Made by a program: the position numbers and the translations under genes
Assembly (NCBI GenBank): GCA_947034895.1
Contig: OX344764.1
Coordinates: 35,218,935 to 35,282,934, forward strand
Direction of reading: 5' to 3'
Origin: Rhytidiadelphus loreus
Taxonomy: Eukaryota > Streptophyta > Bryopsida > Hypnales > Hylocomiaceae
DNA length: 64,000 nucleotides
Notes under the pieces: generated by a model
The model's database searches: none
What the model was told of the DNA's origin: nothing
The model's input: the letters and a program-made list of their open reading frames with translations, nothing else
Shown here: piece by piece, positions 13,116-24,870 of the stretch
Layout of the letters: each line of letters opens with the position of its first letter
Position numbering within the stretch: position 1 is the first letter of the stretch

Positions 13116-14113
13116 TTGGTCGCGCCTCCGCGGCCTTGGCTGTCAGGGCTTCGTGAATGTGTCGCGGCGCTCCAGTCCAGGGTGCTTGCGAGGCTCTAGT
13201 CGGTCCGGCTGAAGGGTACTTGTGTGGCCGCCACCAACCCAGTCCAGGCTACGGGTGAAGCCCCGTGGGGATGGCACCCCCGGGCCTTGCGTAACGTTAT
13301 GATTTTTTTTTTCATTTCTGGGGTCCTCCATTTGTTCGTCAGTGGTGTCTCGGATCCGAGGGTGTACGGGGACCCTAGTGGGGGACCTGCCTGAATCCCA
13401 GTCAGTCTTGGGGTGGGTTCACATTGTAAGGCCCGTCTCACAAATTTTTCCCAAAAAGAAATGAAGTTGGTCGCGCCTCTGCGGCCTTGGCTGTGAGGGC
13501 TTGGTGAATGTGTCGCGGTGCTCCAGTCCAGGGTGCTTGCAAGGCTCCAGTCGGTCCGGCTGAAGGGTGCTTGTGTGGCCGCCACCAACCTAGTCTAGGC
13601 TACGGGTGAGGCCCCGCGGGGATGGCACCCCGGGCCTTGCGTAACGTTATGATTTTTTTTTTCATTTTTGGGGTCCTCCATTTGTTCGTTAGTGGTGTCT
13701 TGGATCCGAGGGTGTACGGGGACCCGAGTGGGGGACCTACTCGAATTCCAGTCAGTCTTGGGGTGGGTTCACATTGTGAGGCCCGTCTCACAAATTTTTC
13801 CCAAAAAGAAATGAAGTTGGTCGCGCCTCCGTAGCCTTGGCTGTAAGGGCTTCGTGAATGTGTCGCGACGCTCTAGTCCAGGGTGCTTGCGAGGCTCCAG
13901 TTGGTCCGGTTGAAGGGTGCTTGTGTAGCCGCCACCAATCCAGTCCAGGCTATAGGTGAGGCCCCGCGGGGATGGCACCCCCGGGCCTTGCGTAACATTA
14001 TGATTTTTTTTTTCATTTCTGGGGTCCTCCATTTGTTCGTCAATGGTGTCTCGGATCCGAGGGTGTACGGGGACCCTTGTGGGGGACCTGCCCGAATCCT
14101 AGTCAGTCTTGGG
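13116..14113 (+). repeat. Tandem repeat, 2.85 copies of a ~350-bp unit
   Basis: Units start at 13116, 13467 and 13817 with 'ttggtcgcgcct', giving periods of 351 and 350 bp; the third is cut off near 14113. Copies differ by few substitutions. The array is GC-rich and lies in the first intron of the ParB/methyltransferase gene. Open frames within it repeat with the unit and are not coding. Confidence 0.9.
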
Positions 14114-14341
14114 TGCACTTGATGTTTGAATCATAGGTGTTCTGTCTTGCATTTACGATTGGTGTCTCGGAACCGATACTGTATAAGTTTTATTCCATTT
14201 TGATTTTGAAATTGTAAGGGTTGGCAATGGTGTATCGAGTTGTGTCAGGATTTGCTAAATTCAATCAATTGGAACCCACTAGTTGGTGGGATCTGGTTGA
14301 GTTCACCCATTTCTTACTTTATCAATGTTGCATTTTTTTAG

Positions 14342-14875
14342 AGGGCAAGACGCAGTCAAGATGTTTCATCGCCAACGCCCACACCTCTTGATATCCTTGG
14401 AATTCATGAGGCTGGTACATCAGAGCCTCTAACACCACTGGATGCAAATATGGAGGTGTCCAAAGATTACGAAGAAGAGGGAGGCGCTGAAGAGGAGGAA
14501 GCTGATGAAGCTCTACTTGTAAGTTTTGATGATGTGATGAACGCTGCTGATCAAGCCGTAGATGCATTTGAGAGCTCTGTCCTAAGTCGAGTCAGTGACA
14601 CACAAGCACGAAAGTGTACTCGTTACTATATGCCTGCATTAAAATGTAGACGTCTTGATTTAATCCTTAGTGGGGCTATAGAGAGACCAGTCGTATTCAT
14701 GTCTCCCGAGAGTTCAGATACAGAGTACACCTCAGACACACACATGTCCATCACCATTGACGGTCCATTGATGGAGGAGACATGTGATTGTGCACGTAGC
14801 TCACTGCAGGGATTAGGAGAACCCATCTTCATTCACTTGAGCTCTGACTCAGAGGAAGATGTAGATATTGACTAA
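14342..14875 (+). pseudogene. Acidic N-terminal exon of the ParB/methyltransferase gene
   Basis: The exon follows a T-rich tract and acceptor (TTTTTTTAG) and is open in phase 0. It encodes 'RARRSQDVSS', an Asp/Glu block (EEEGGAEEEEADEA) and a Ser/Asp-rich end 'LSSDSEED'. It may splice at GAT|GTAGAT (donor GT at 14855) into the exon at 15090, or end at its own TAA at 14873. No known fold is visible; it looks like a disordered acidic linker. Confidence 0.5.
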
Positions 14876-15089
14876 TTCCATTGTACTGGATTTGTTTTGA
14901 GGATATATTGCTTGAGAGCATAGTGTATGGCCGACATACATTTTGAACCAAGTTCTTTGCCTTCGAGTGTTTCATTCTTCTTTCGTTCATTTATATATGG
15001 TTTATCGTTATGTTTTTATTTATATGTTAGTGTGCATTTGCGGATGCATGTCCTTCTATATTGATTAATTTTATAATCTAAACTTGCAG

Positions 15090-16085
15090 ATGGATGGGAC
15101 TTCCACAAACCTTTGGTTTGAAGAAACCATTCAAGAAACTCCAAACACCGGAGAGTCAAATCAACCATCCATTGCAGGGGAAGGGGATGGAGAAGGGGAA
15201 GAAGACATGATGGAAGAAGAGGAGGCCAATGATGTCTTGGAGGCAGATGACAAGGACTTCTTAGAAGATGATCTCCGATAATACCATAAGGTGGACTTGG
15301 TGAATACCATTGCATCACTGAGGATGAAGTCGGATCACCTTTTCCGGCTCCAGATCCCGCTTTGCCGAATGGTGCCTATGCCCATGGTGAGGCCGACACT
15401 CTCATGCAATCTTGATTTTCTAGAGCACGAATTTAGTAAGGGTTATCGGGATGGAGCGGCAGTTTTCTACGTTATCATGACGGATGAGGCTGGAGAGAGC
15501 TCACAATTCACGGATGAGGAGATAGAGAAGTGGGATCCACTATGGAAGGAAAAGAATGACACCTTCAACGCTAGTGTGGACTCTGTGGTAGACTTGAGGT
15601 TTTTGAAGAACCTCAAGTTCTATGTTTGTGATGGTAATCACAGACTCATCTCGTGGATGAACTTCATCAACAAAAAACACTCCAAGGAGAAGGAGTGGCA
15701 TTATGCGTTGACTCGATTGTACTTGATACAGAGGGCAAGATCGAGCTTGTCATGCATGTCATGCATGACATAAACAAGTAAGTATCTTGTTTACCCCATT
15801 AAAAAATTCACCTTCAATTTGTTTACATTGATTCAAAAATGTTGCCTTGTCTTAGGAAAAAACTCATTCAAAATTGTTTCTATATTCTCTAGATCCACCA
15901 AAGACTCGCATGTGAAGACCAATTTGGTCCACACATTGTACAGGGTTCAAAAATATGGACGCCTCCCCATAGAGAGGTTCAAGGAGATGTTGAGGCCGTC
16001 GGAGCTCCGATTGTGTGGAGCATACAAGACTAAGAAGACTTGGTATTCTATGCCATTGCAAGTGTTCACTTCGTTTGTCTTCCGA
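15090..16085 (+). pseudogene. ParB-like (DGNHR) domain exons
   Basis: The first exon opens with ATG directly after the acceptor CTTGCAG, has an acidic stretch, then 'IASLRMKSDHLF', a region around 15560-15600 and 'FYVCDGNHRLISW'. A (V)xDGNHRxxA signature is the hallmark of the ParB/sulfiredoxin-like fold. The next exon (15893-16085) carries 'HTLYRVQKYGRLPIERFKEM', helical and basic. TAA 15279-15281 interrupts the frame (CAA to TAA), and a one-base shift near 15705 restores 'VDSIVLDTEGKIELVMH' up to the donor at 15778. In bacteria such domains sit before methylases in phage-type fusions. Confidence 0.55.
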
Positions 16086-17992
16086 GTGAGGATTTAACAT
16101 AATGTAGTTCTCAATTACTCTTATTATATTTGTTCAGGATTTCTTTTTTTTATACTTTCATATGTCATTTACATCCTACTTTTGCAGCAAGAGATTGCTC
16201 AGTCCGCTGATGCAGCGGTTCGGAGGTACAATGAAACAATGCCGGAGGATGACAAAACTCCAGAGGAACTTGCGCATGCAATGAGGACTGGAGCAAATGA
16301 AAAGACCAGCAAACTAAATGTCAAAATGTCAAAGTTGGTTGCCGTGGCCCATCCAACTAATAAGCCAGGTTTTCTAGTGGAGGTGAAATTATAACCCTTA
16401 TTGTCAATGTTTGCCATTCATATTGTTGTGAAAGTGAATTTTAATTTTTTTTTATTTTAATTTTTGTAAAGATTGAGAAGCACTGGAGCTCCAATGAGGT
16501 CCAGAGATGACTCTGGAAAAGCTTCAAATGGTGGCCACTTGCAATACCACAGCAGATCACAAAATCAAGTTCCTGAAGTGGTGGAACTCATCTACACCAT
16601 CACGTGATGCCAGACGATTTCCACCTAGGCCAGTATCAGAGACATTGCTCGGTCCTTTCTTGAATCGTTGTGTTTGGTACGCTGGGATAAGTGCATATCT
16701 TTGCAATTTTTTTCATTTTGATAGCCATCAAAATTGGTATTCAAAGATATATAGAATTTTAAAATTCTTGCATTTCAATATGTAATCCAGGATTTCTAAT
16801 ATGTATTTCCTTTTCACAGATCGAAGATGGAGTTGTGCAATACTTTGAGGAAGTTGTCAAACAGGACAACATCATCATCGACATGAACGTTCCACTGCAT
16901 CCAGAGACATTAACATAATACCTGGAAGGCTGGAGGAGAAAAATATGGGATCAAGGATTTTTGGCGCATTTGAGAGGAGCTAATTACTTCAAGAAAAGCG
17001 ACAACTTCAACGCGTATGAGGGATCCCAACAAGCCGTGAAGAAGGTGCTTTTCCGGTATGATCCTAAAACCCTAAGCTATTCATCATACTTTGAAAATTT
17101 CAACGCCCTCTTCTTTATCACGTACTTCTATATGGCAGTATTCCAAAGTTCATCAACTATTAGATTACATGTGTGAATGTGAGAATATGAATGTAATATG
17201 TCATTTTTGGGGGGCTACGAATCATAATCTTGAAGAAAAAATCCTGTACAAAATTCAGGAAGGTACCACTGTAGGGGGTCCCTGTACAACGTCTAGAACA
17301 TGCCTCAGATCCGAGGCATGTTGTAAGAGTTGAACAGGGACCCCCATTTTGCCCCCTCAAAGATGTAGAATAAGAATCTTTGACCTCAATTTTTTTCGAT
17401 ACGTTTGAATCCTTGATTTGTAATTTGGAGAACATGGGCTTCAAATTTTCTTTTGCTTTACTTGATTTTTTCAGTTCTTCCTTAATGTTATTGGTAATTC
17501 ACGCTGTAGATATTTCAAGTTTAAACTTGAAGGAAAAGGAGCAATCCAGAGGGCAGACCTTCCTCCATTCCTTTCGGTCTTTCTAGATCGCACTTCTGCT
17601 AGTTGCATATACACGCCGAATCAACTTTGAACGTTTACAACCGCTCATCTCAATGGCGGTGGATGGTACATTGACTGCCCCATTTCGTACACGCATCTGT
17701 TAGAGGTAGAACTCCGAAATTCCTTGGAGGGCATTGGAGCGGTTGATCTAGATGTGGACGAGTTTGCAGGCCTCACCGACGAGCAAAGGAAGAAAGCAAT
17801 TGCCAAAAGGGACCAAGTTGACAAAAAGAAAGCGGCACATCTCCAAATGGCTTTGGACAACAAGCAGAAGAAGAAGACAAAGCGTCTGGCAAAGCTGGAG
17901 GAGAAGGAGAAGCAATTGGAGAAGGAGGAGAAAGCAAAGGCAAAGGGGGAAAAAACGAAGATGGTGATACCGGCATTCCAGCATCATCAGCG

Positions 17993-19374
17993 GTGGATCA
18001 GAGCTCGCAGTTGGTTGAGGGAACTCAGAGCGGGATGAAGAGGAAGGCCGTTCTTGCAGAGTGGACGGAGGAAATGGTCACGCAAGGTACGCAGGTTGTT
18101 GTACTAGATGATGATGTGAAATCGAAGGAATTGATTTTGAATGTGTCCATTGTTGACATCATGGACAATTTGGGGAGTTCAACACCGAATTGCTATACTG
18201 AAGTCATGGACTTCATTCAAAAGGTATGCTTAATCTTCAAGTTCAATTTATAATTTCAATTCTTATTTGGAAGAAAGTTGTTACAATTTGAGTTTTCTAG
18301 TAACATGAACAATCACTTGATTGTAGATGAATGCAGGAAAAGCTCGCTCGTTTGACGGTAGGGTCAACCGGGAGCCTTTGGTGGATCTCATTATTTTTGA
18401 CTGCCAGGAGAACCTCCCTGTGCCACTCATCTCTGAAAAGCGCGTTCCGCCATGGAACTCGGACCCAACCTGTGCAGGAATGCAAAATGCATTTCACTTT
18501 GTCGAGGAAAACTTACAAGACAATGGCTGTATTCTTGTATTTCACTCGTACAGCCTTCAGTCGCGCCGTATGTTTGTAGGATTACGGAATGTTTTCAAGA
18601 AATTGGTGATGAAGAAGGAGTGGTTGGCATTCAACCAGTTGGACCTAGCATCGGGTATTAACCCTGGACAAACGGTAAGTTTGTTAAAATTTGCAATGTG
18701 AATGTCAATTATTTTGGAAACATTCATTTTTGTACTTAACATTTTGTTTTCATTTTGGCAGACTGTGAAGTTCGGAGTTACCCTTCTCGTGAAGGACCTA
18801 GGTGAGAAAGGGCCAACAGATTTCAAGTTTAGGCAGACGAGGGCCATGACAAAAGCAAAGTGGAATCTATAGAAGAAAGACATGGTCATCAATTATATCA
18901 CGGAGGAGACAATGTTGGTCGAGAAGGAATCCAAAATGCCTTGGCACGGACCGCGAGAGAAAGATGCAAGGTTTCTACAATTTTTCATCGAAGGCTGCAC
19001 CGACAAAGAGGATGTAGTTCTCGATTGCACCGCAGCTACAGGTTAGTTCATGCTTTCAAATGATAGTTTTGATGCGAAATGTTTATTCCTGAACAACCTT
19101 ACCATGTACCTCGCATGTTGCCTTCACATATTGAAGTTATAATCTTCACATGATCTGTTGCAGGAGCATCGATTACTGCATGTCGTGGCACACGGCGGCA
19201 TATCGTGGCTTTGGAGAAGGATGAGAATATCTTCAATGGGATTCTCCTGCCGATGAAGAAAGCCACTCGAATGGAAGGGGTGACACGAGCTCCAGAAGAA
19301 GTTTTTGCCGCTCTTGATTTAGATTCTATGCATGTGGAGCCAATGGTGTTTACGCGCAACATTAGACCCAATAA
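17993..19374 (+). pseudogene. N4/N6-type DNA methyltransferase-like exons
   Basis: Four exons (to 18223, 18327-18674, 18762-19041, 19164-19374) encode 'PLVDLIIFDCQENLPVP', where the family has its catalytic D/N-P-P-Y motif; helices and strands such as 'GCILVFHSYSLQSRRMFVGL'; and then motif I 'LDCTAATGASITACRGTRRH', whose form matches the DPFxGxGSTxxAA loop of beta-class enzymes (motif IV before motif I). Here motif IV reads D-C-Q-E (18399-18410), so the enzyme would probably be inactive even without the TAG at 18870. I am fairly sure of the fold from motif order; substrate and activity are not visible. Confidence 0.55.
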
Positions 19375-19737
19375 GTAAGTTTTGTATTCAAAACTGACTT
19401 GTGTGTTTTTGTATTCAATATGTCTTGCATTTCATGAATTCCAAGGATTTAACATTGAGATCTTTGTATTTGAAGGAACGAATGAGTGATGGACGGACAT
19501 CGTATGAAGAAGATACGAAGACTTATTTTGAGTCCGGAAAAGTCTTACGATCTTCCAGTGTATGCCGAGAAGATGGCATCACAGTATGAACGAAATGGTT
19601 GTAGAGAACCAAAACCTCGCTTACCCAAATATGCTGCAAATGTGGTTCATTTTTTAGATGTTTCAGCTTCTGAGGGAGAAGAGACTCCAGAGTCATCTTC
19701 GGGTGAGGTTTCTATGATAGAGTCCACAACGACGTAG

Positions 19738-20460
19738 ACTCATGAGATTGACACATCTTATGAGTTGAACTATGTGTATTCATTTTTATGTTGATTTGAT
19801 TTGTGTGTTTTATGGCTACTAGTTCGATGCAATGTGTTTGATGTTTGATATTTCTCTTACATAAAAAAAATGTAATGAAAAAATATCTCCAAAGATATAA
19901 ACTAATTAGTGGACAAATGTGGAGAATGAACCCTTACACCCTAAACCTTAAGGGGATAAGGATAAGGATAAGGATTGGGTATAAGGATAAGTATTTAGTA
20001 TTGGAAAAAAATTGGAGAAAACGAGGTACAATTAATGCAATATACAATGCATAGGATGGGTGTAGGAAGATGGTTGTTCAAATATCCCATAAGGATTGGG
20101 TGTGAAAGCATGAGCTCCCATATAACTTTCATCATGTGCTTCATCAAGCACCGTGAAGGTGCAGCTGGGAACTAATTGTCACAATTAATTGTCATAGTTA
20201 TTTCCTAGCTGTTTTCATGGTTTTGCAAAGTACTAAGTTGTGGAACGATAAAAATAAAAATATAAAAGAATTAAAAAAGAACCCCAATGGTAAATTATCA
20301 ATAGTAGTACGGAAAGGAGTGCGTACATCTTGGGGTCATTTCTTTACCTTCCTATTCCTACAACCCTAGCTAAATCCCTGAACACACTAAAAGCCAGTTT
20401 ATATTAGACATGTTCTCAAACAGAAATGGAAGTGCCTCTAAATGTATACAAATGATCCTA
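19738..20460. other. 3' flank of the ParB/methyltransferase gene
   Basis: No gene is seen. A short degenerate array of 'ggataagg' units lies at 19955-19990. The right border of the putative composite element should be in or near this stretch, but I could not find an inverted partner of the sequence at 6059-6100. Confidence 0.4.
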
Positions 20461-20784
20461 AATTTGGCGGACTGTGGGCGCTTAATTACCCACCCTTGGT
20501 AATTAATCGGACACAACCAGGTTCTAGGGGTTAACTAAATTCTAACCTAACGGGTGACTAAGCGTAGGTCCATTGTGCCTTCCAAGCAATGGATCTTCTT
20601 TACTAAGTTCCTAGTTTCCGCAGGTGACAATGGAGTTGCCCCCAATTGGCGAGGGAATAGTTCGGGCTAACCGTCCCCTAACGGCAGCCTATGCGAACTA
20701 CCACCGAATCTATCCTAATCTATGGGAATCTGAGGCTAATTGACCTTTCCTAAGACTGAGGAGGGATTACCTAAGTCCTTCCAT

Positions 20785-21295
20785 GGTTTCCTTAATTTAA
20801 TTTATCTTTTTTCCTAATTTAATTTCTTAATTTAATTTATCTTTTTTCCTAATTTAATTTCTTAATTTAATTTATCTTTTTTCCTAATTTAATCTTCTAA
20901 TTTAATTTATCTTTTCTCTAATTTATCTCCTAATTTAATTTATCTTTTTTCCTAGTTTAATCTTCTAATTTAATTTATCTTTTTTCCTAATTTAATCTTC
21001 TAATCTAATTTATCTTTTTTCCTAATTTAATCTTCTAATGTAATTTATCTTTTTTCCTAATTTAATCTTCTAATCTAATTTATCTTTTCTCTAATTTATC
21101 TCCTAATTTAATTTATCTTTTTTCCTAATTTAATCTTCTAATTTAATTTATCTTTTCTCTAATTTATCTCCTAATTTAATTTATCTTTTTTCCTAATTTA
21201 ATCTTCTAATTTAATTTATCTTTTATCTAATTTATCCCCTAATTTAATTTATCTTTTCTCTAATTTATCTCCTAATTTAATTTATCTTTTTTCTT
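20785..21295 (+). repeat. AT-rich minisatellite
   Basis: About 500 bp is built from variants of 'aatttaatttatctttttt' followed by 'cctaatttaatc', with periods of roughly 31-38 bp and some higher-order alternation of a 'ctctaatttatctcc' variant. It is non-coding. Confidence 0.9.
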
Positions 21296-22289
21296 CCTTC
21301 CCTAAGTCTTCATTACCTAAGGCAATTTTGATTTGCTAATTTAACCCTAACTCCTAATTGGATTATTTTGTCTTAATCTAGTGTTTACTTCTTGGTTGAG
21401 TTCTGACCTTAACGGTTACTGATTCCTAGTCCTATCCTATCTTAGTGTAATTTGGTTGCTTTTATGGTCAACTTCTATGTATGAGATGGGTTTGGATACT
21501 TCGAGTCCTATCGATAAACTTCTATGTCTAAACTCAAGGTCCCCCCCCCTAATTCCTATTTGCTAATCGAAATTAATCACCACCTAACAGGGTTTAGCGT
21601 AAATTAAAAGAAAGAAAGCCCCGGGGATTAGTTTACTGACTCACTTGATCGTCGTTGGCATGCGCGGCATTTTCCTCCATACCTCCGGCCGCATGCTCGT
21701 ATTCCATAGTTGACACGTATTTTGGAGTAGTAAAATGCCTACGGCTTAGTCCTTGGCGAAGTAGTACACTCTAAAGACCCTTAATGGTCCCTTCCTTTCT
21801 CCTTGTCTCTTTTTCTTTTACTTTAACACTATTCCTACCAACCCCTTAAATGAGACTTTACACCATATGACGCTAATCTAATGGAAGAGTCACCTATTTT
21901 CTTACGTCGTCATTTTGGTGTCATCCTAATCTCTTTCCTAATGGTTGTAAGAAACTTTTGAGATTTCCTATCTAATCCTATGACGCAACACTATTTATCG
22001 TCTCTCCCTTCTTCCTCTCCTATAACTACCCCCTTCCTAATTTTGTCATCATTGTGTGAGGTGGCTTGTTGGTGAGGGACCTTGAGAGGTTGTGCAAGTT
22101 TGGACACATAGGATGGCGACTTCTCTTCCTCCCTTCTTCCTTTAGCCTTGAGTTGGTCTTTCGTTAGTCCTTAACTAGACTCCCGGTTTTCAACCTTAGT
22201 GTGATGAAAACCCCCAAAAAAGTGTGGTGGGGCCCCGCAGGGCATCGTCCCGTAGTGCTGAATTTAATTGAGGTAAGGATTTCTCCTTT

Positions 22290-22560
22290 CCCCCCCCCTA
22301 GACTCCCCAACTCCCTGGCCCCCCCTTGAACTTCCAACTCCCTGGCCCTCCTTGAACTAGCCCTCCCCGAACTGGCCCTCCTTGAACGCTGGCTTCCCGA
22401 TCCCCTGGCTCCCCGATACCCGGCCCCCCCGATACCCGTGCGGGTTGTCCCGACGGCTGTCTGACTGCTCCCCTTACGGGCTTCCCCTTGGGGTTGGCTG
22501 ACTGCTCCTCCCCTTACGAGTTGGCTGACTGCTCTTCCCCTTACGGGCTCCCCTTGGACT
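22290..22560 (+). repeat. C-rich minisatellites
   Basis: Two adjoining arrays are seen. One is of 'ctccctggcccccc' / 'ccttgaactggccct' type (22300-22420), the other of 'ggctgactgctcctcccctta' type units of about 28-33 bp (22450-22550). A minus-strand open frame across them is a by-product of the base composition. Confidence 0.7.
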
Positions 22561-22654
22561 AGACCTAGGCTGGTCCCAAGTATTTTTACTACAATCCTAC
22601 CTCTCCGGGTTCCCGTATGGGAACCCACTACACAACTTAAAATTGGACAGGTCA

Positions 22655-22990
22655 GGGTCAAAGCTTCGCCGCCGAGGGGGAATAGACAAAAGTTTTAACA
22701 ACTAGCAAAACAGCGGCCTAGTGGCGGGGTTTCTCCCTATACTTGTCTACCACCTAGGGCACTCTTGGGGGCTAAACTTTGGCTTTTCCCAAGAAGATCT
22801 TGGGAACTAAACTTTGGAACCAAAAGTATAGGGGGTTCAAAGCTTCGCCGTCGAATTGGTTTTGACACCAACTCTAAGACTGGTGACGCCCCCCGGGTCC
22901 AAAGCTCCGCTGTCTAAGGCCTGTTTTTGACACACACTCTAAGACTAGGGTATGTTACAGGTTCAAAGCTTCGCCGCCTCAAGGGCGGTG
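22655..22990 (+). repeat. Four copies of an AAAGCTTCGCCG motif
   Basis: 'caaagcttcgccg' or a close variant occurs near 22658, 22837, 22899 (aaagctccgctg) and 22962. The last three are spaced about 62 bp and each is linked to 'cactctaagact'/'caactctaagact'. It is a short degenerate tandem structure of unknown role. Confidence 0.6.
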
Positions 22991-24639
22991 GGGTCCACTC
23001 GCAAACAACACGGCAAGGGTGACTATGGTTAGGACTTACACAAGAGGCAACTGAATCCACAAAGTAAGCATAAACAAGGCAACACTCATATACTAAAGGC
23101 CCCCCAAAGCGGCATCGCCAAGGTACGGTGGGGGGTGACTTTAGGATTAGTACAAGACACACAAAAGATACACGGAAAACACACGCAAGTAGATGAAAAC
23201 CGCTTGACTCGCACAAGTACAAGGTAAGATGGAAGGACCTCAAGGACCTTCAAAGAGCTTGAAATAAAACGACAATGGGAGCCAAAAGTGCTCCGAAAAC
23301 ACCGTAGAGGTTTTTTGGCTTGAAACGCCAAAAATTCCAAGATAACTTGGACCCACGGACCCAAAACAAGTATTGGGGGTGTTTTGGGAGAGAGAAGGGC
23401 CCCCTTTTATAGGTTTCCAAGGGCCCACTCCCCCCCTCGACAAGTAACCTCATCCATCCGGATTTTCATCCAAATTTGAGATTTTCACCTAATTTTGGGT
23501 TTTACGCTGGTCCTAACCTCTAACTTTTGGAGTTTAGCTCGGAATTGCAAATGGATTGTGCCAATGGCTTCAGAATGCCATTTTTAGCCTAAGGACCCCC
23601 CTACCCCTATTTCTATCACAAAAACCCCATCGGAAACTAGTGCCAACTAGAGCCAATTAAAAGGGTTAAAACCTAACTTTTGGGGTTTACCTCTTTTGGC
23701 TTGGATAACTAGCTAGGGTTGTTGGGGAGGCTCTAGGGAGTAAGAAAAGTCTCCTTGATGTCTTCGTTCCGACTTCGTACGCTCCCGGGACGCCGGTCAA
23801 CCCCGCAAAGATCTTGCCGTAATTATTAATTGGGGGGATGTCGTCAGTTTCGGCTGCTTCCCGCTATTGGAACACCATGAAATTTGTCGGGGCGTGTTAT
23901 TAACATAAGAGATGCTAGTCTAATTTTTAGTGAGATTTTACCGCGGCCTGGGTATTTTCCATGAATTTCCCAACGTGGCCTTTGGCGGTTGACTACTCGG
24001 AAAAAGATCCTTTGGAGATCAGAAAAAACCGAGACTTTTTGGGGAACCTCTCATGGAGTTCCCCCAAGCCACGTGCCAAGTCTTAGGCTATTCTGGCACA
24101 CAGTTGGTGGCGAGGTGAAAACTGACTTCGGTTGAATCACTGGCAGTCAGGGAATCTTTCACATGTGAGGGAATCTTGGCGAATGGGTTTTGCCATGGAC
24201 ATCCCGACATGTTCCAGATCCGAGAACACTATCCGGCGGCTGTGGATTCCTCCATGCAGCCTGTCTGGGACAAGTGACACCTGCAAGCTAACAATTTGGA
24301 TTCCTAATGTTTCGTTGGTGGAATGGGGAAACTAGAACCTATCTTTGGAGATTTACGTGGGGACCTCCCTCCCTCTCCTAAGACTTAATTTAGCCTATCA
24401 TGGTCACATGCACTAGGTGTGGGCTATTTTGGGTAAGTTCCCAGTAGCCCTATTGTTTCCCACTAATTACGGGTTCTAACCTATATACAAGTGGGTTTTA
24501 TGGGTAATCTATGGATAAAAGGCTATTTATGACCAAATGCTATACTGATACGTGACATACCTATTTTGGTTCTACACTCTTTTTTGGGCTTTTTGTAGTA
24601 CTTTATGCCTTAATTTGTAATAAACTAAAAAAAAAGAAA

Positions 24640-24870
24640 ACAATGAGTCCCAAGTGACAAATTTGGGGCTCACATGGACCTCAAATGTTTTCTAAATCCA
24701 CGGTCATAGAACTTCAGTTGTCCCAAAGTCCACGGTCATGGGTTCATCACAGATTTTTTGATCAAATACAAATTCCGACACAAATTTTTCCATCACAAAA
24801 ATTTCCCACTCACGGGCTCACAGGCTCACAGGCTCCCACTCCTAGGCTCGCACAATAGCAGCCCTGAGTG
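24640..24870 (+). repeat. Fragment related to the inner arm of the long-TIR element
   Basis: This block has the order seen at 1170-1335: a 'ccacggt' stretch, 'aaattcc' runs, then 'gggctcacaggctcacaggctc' and 'ggctcgcacaatagcag' (compare 'gctcgcacgctagcatc'). It suggests a second, partial member of that element family. Confidence 0.4.

Larger units (their letters stand above)
12980..19737 (+). pseudogene. TE-borne ParB-like / DNA methyltransferase fusion gene, multi-exon
   Basis: Likely exons, each with GT/AG borders: 12980-13063, 14342-14854 (or to the stop at 14875), 15090-15777, 15893-16085, 16187-16382, 16472-~16670, 16820-17055, ~17640-18223, 18327-18674, 18762-19041, 19164-19374 and 19476-19737. 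The order is a basic N-terminus; an acidic linker; a ParB/sulfiredoxin-like segment with 'VCDGNHR' (15630-15644); helical regions; a Lys/Glu coiled coil (17760-17950); then a Rossmann-type methyltransferase region with SAM-binding motif I 'VVLDCTAATGASITA' split by an intron. In-frame stops are TAA 15279, TAA 16916, TAG 18870 and TGA 19483; frameshifts are likely near 15705, 16505 and 17950. ParB-methyltransferase fusions are known in phages and other bacterial mobile DNA; here the gene has plant introns. Its neighbour is the divergent MULE transposase. This copy is a pseudogene; its job is inferred to be nucleic-acid binding or marking of the element. Confidence 0.65.
20466..24350. mobile_element. 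Non-coding, LTR-like block with internal repeats
   Basis: The block begins near 'TGTGGGCGCTTAATTACCC' and differs in composition from its surroundings (more GC, few stops in some frames). It contains three separate repeat arrays and no retrotransposon protein. It could be a large LTR or the leader of a gypsy/copia element; I could not find matching ends or a target duplication, so both the identity and the limits are weak. Confidence 0.3.

Noticed and set aside
13196..14122. Open frames on both strands across the 350-bp repeats
   Set aside because: They recur with the repeat unit and differ between copies only by noise; no coding signature.
22164..22661. Minus-strand frame of 165 codons, Gly/Arg/Ser-rich
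   Set aside because: It lies across C-rich minisatellites and has no recognisable domain; open because of base composition.
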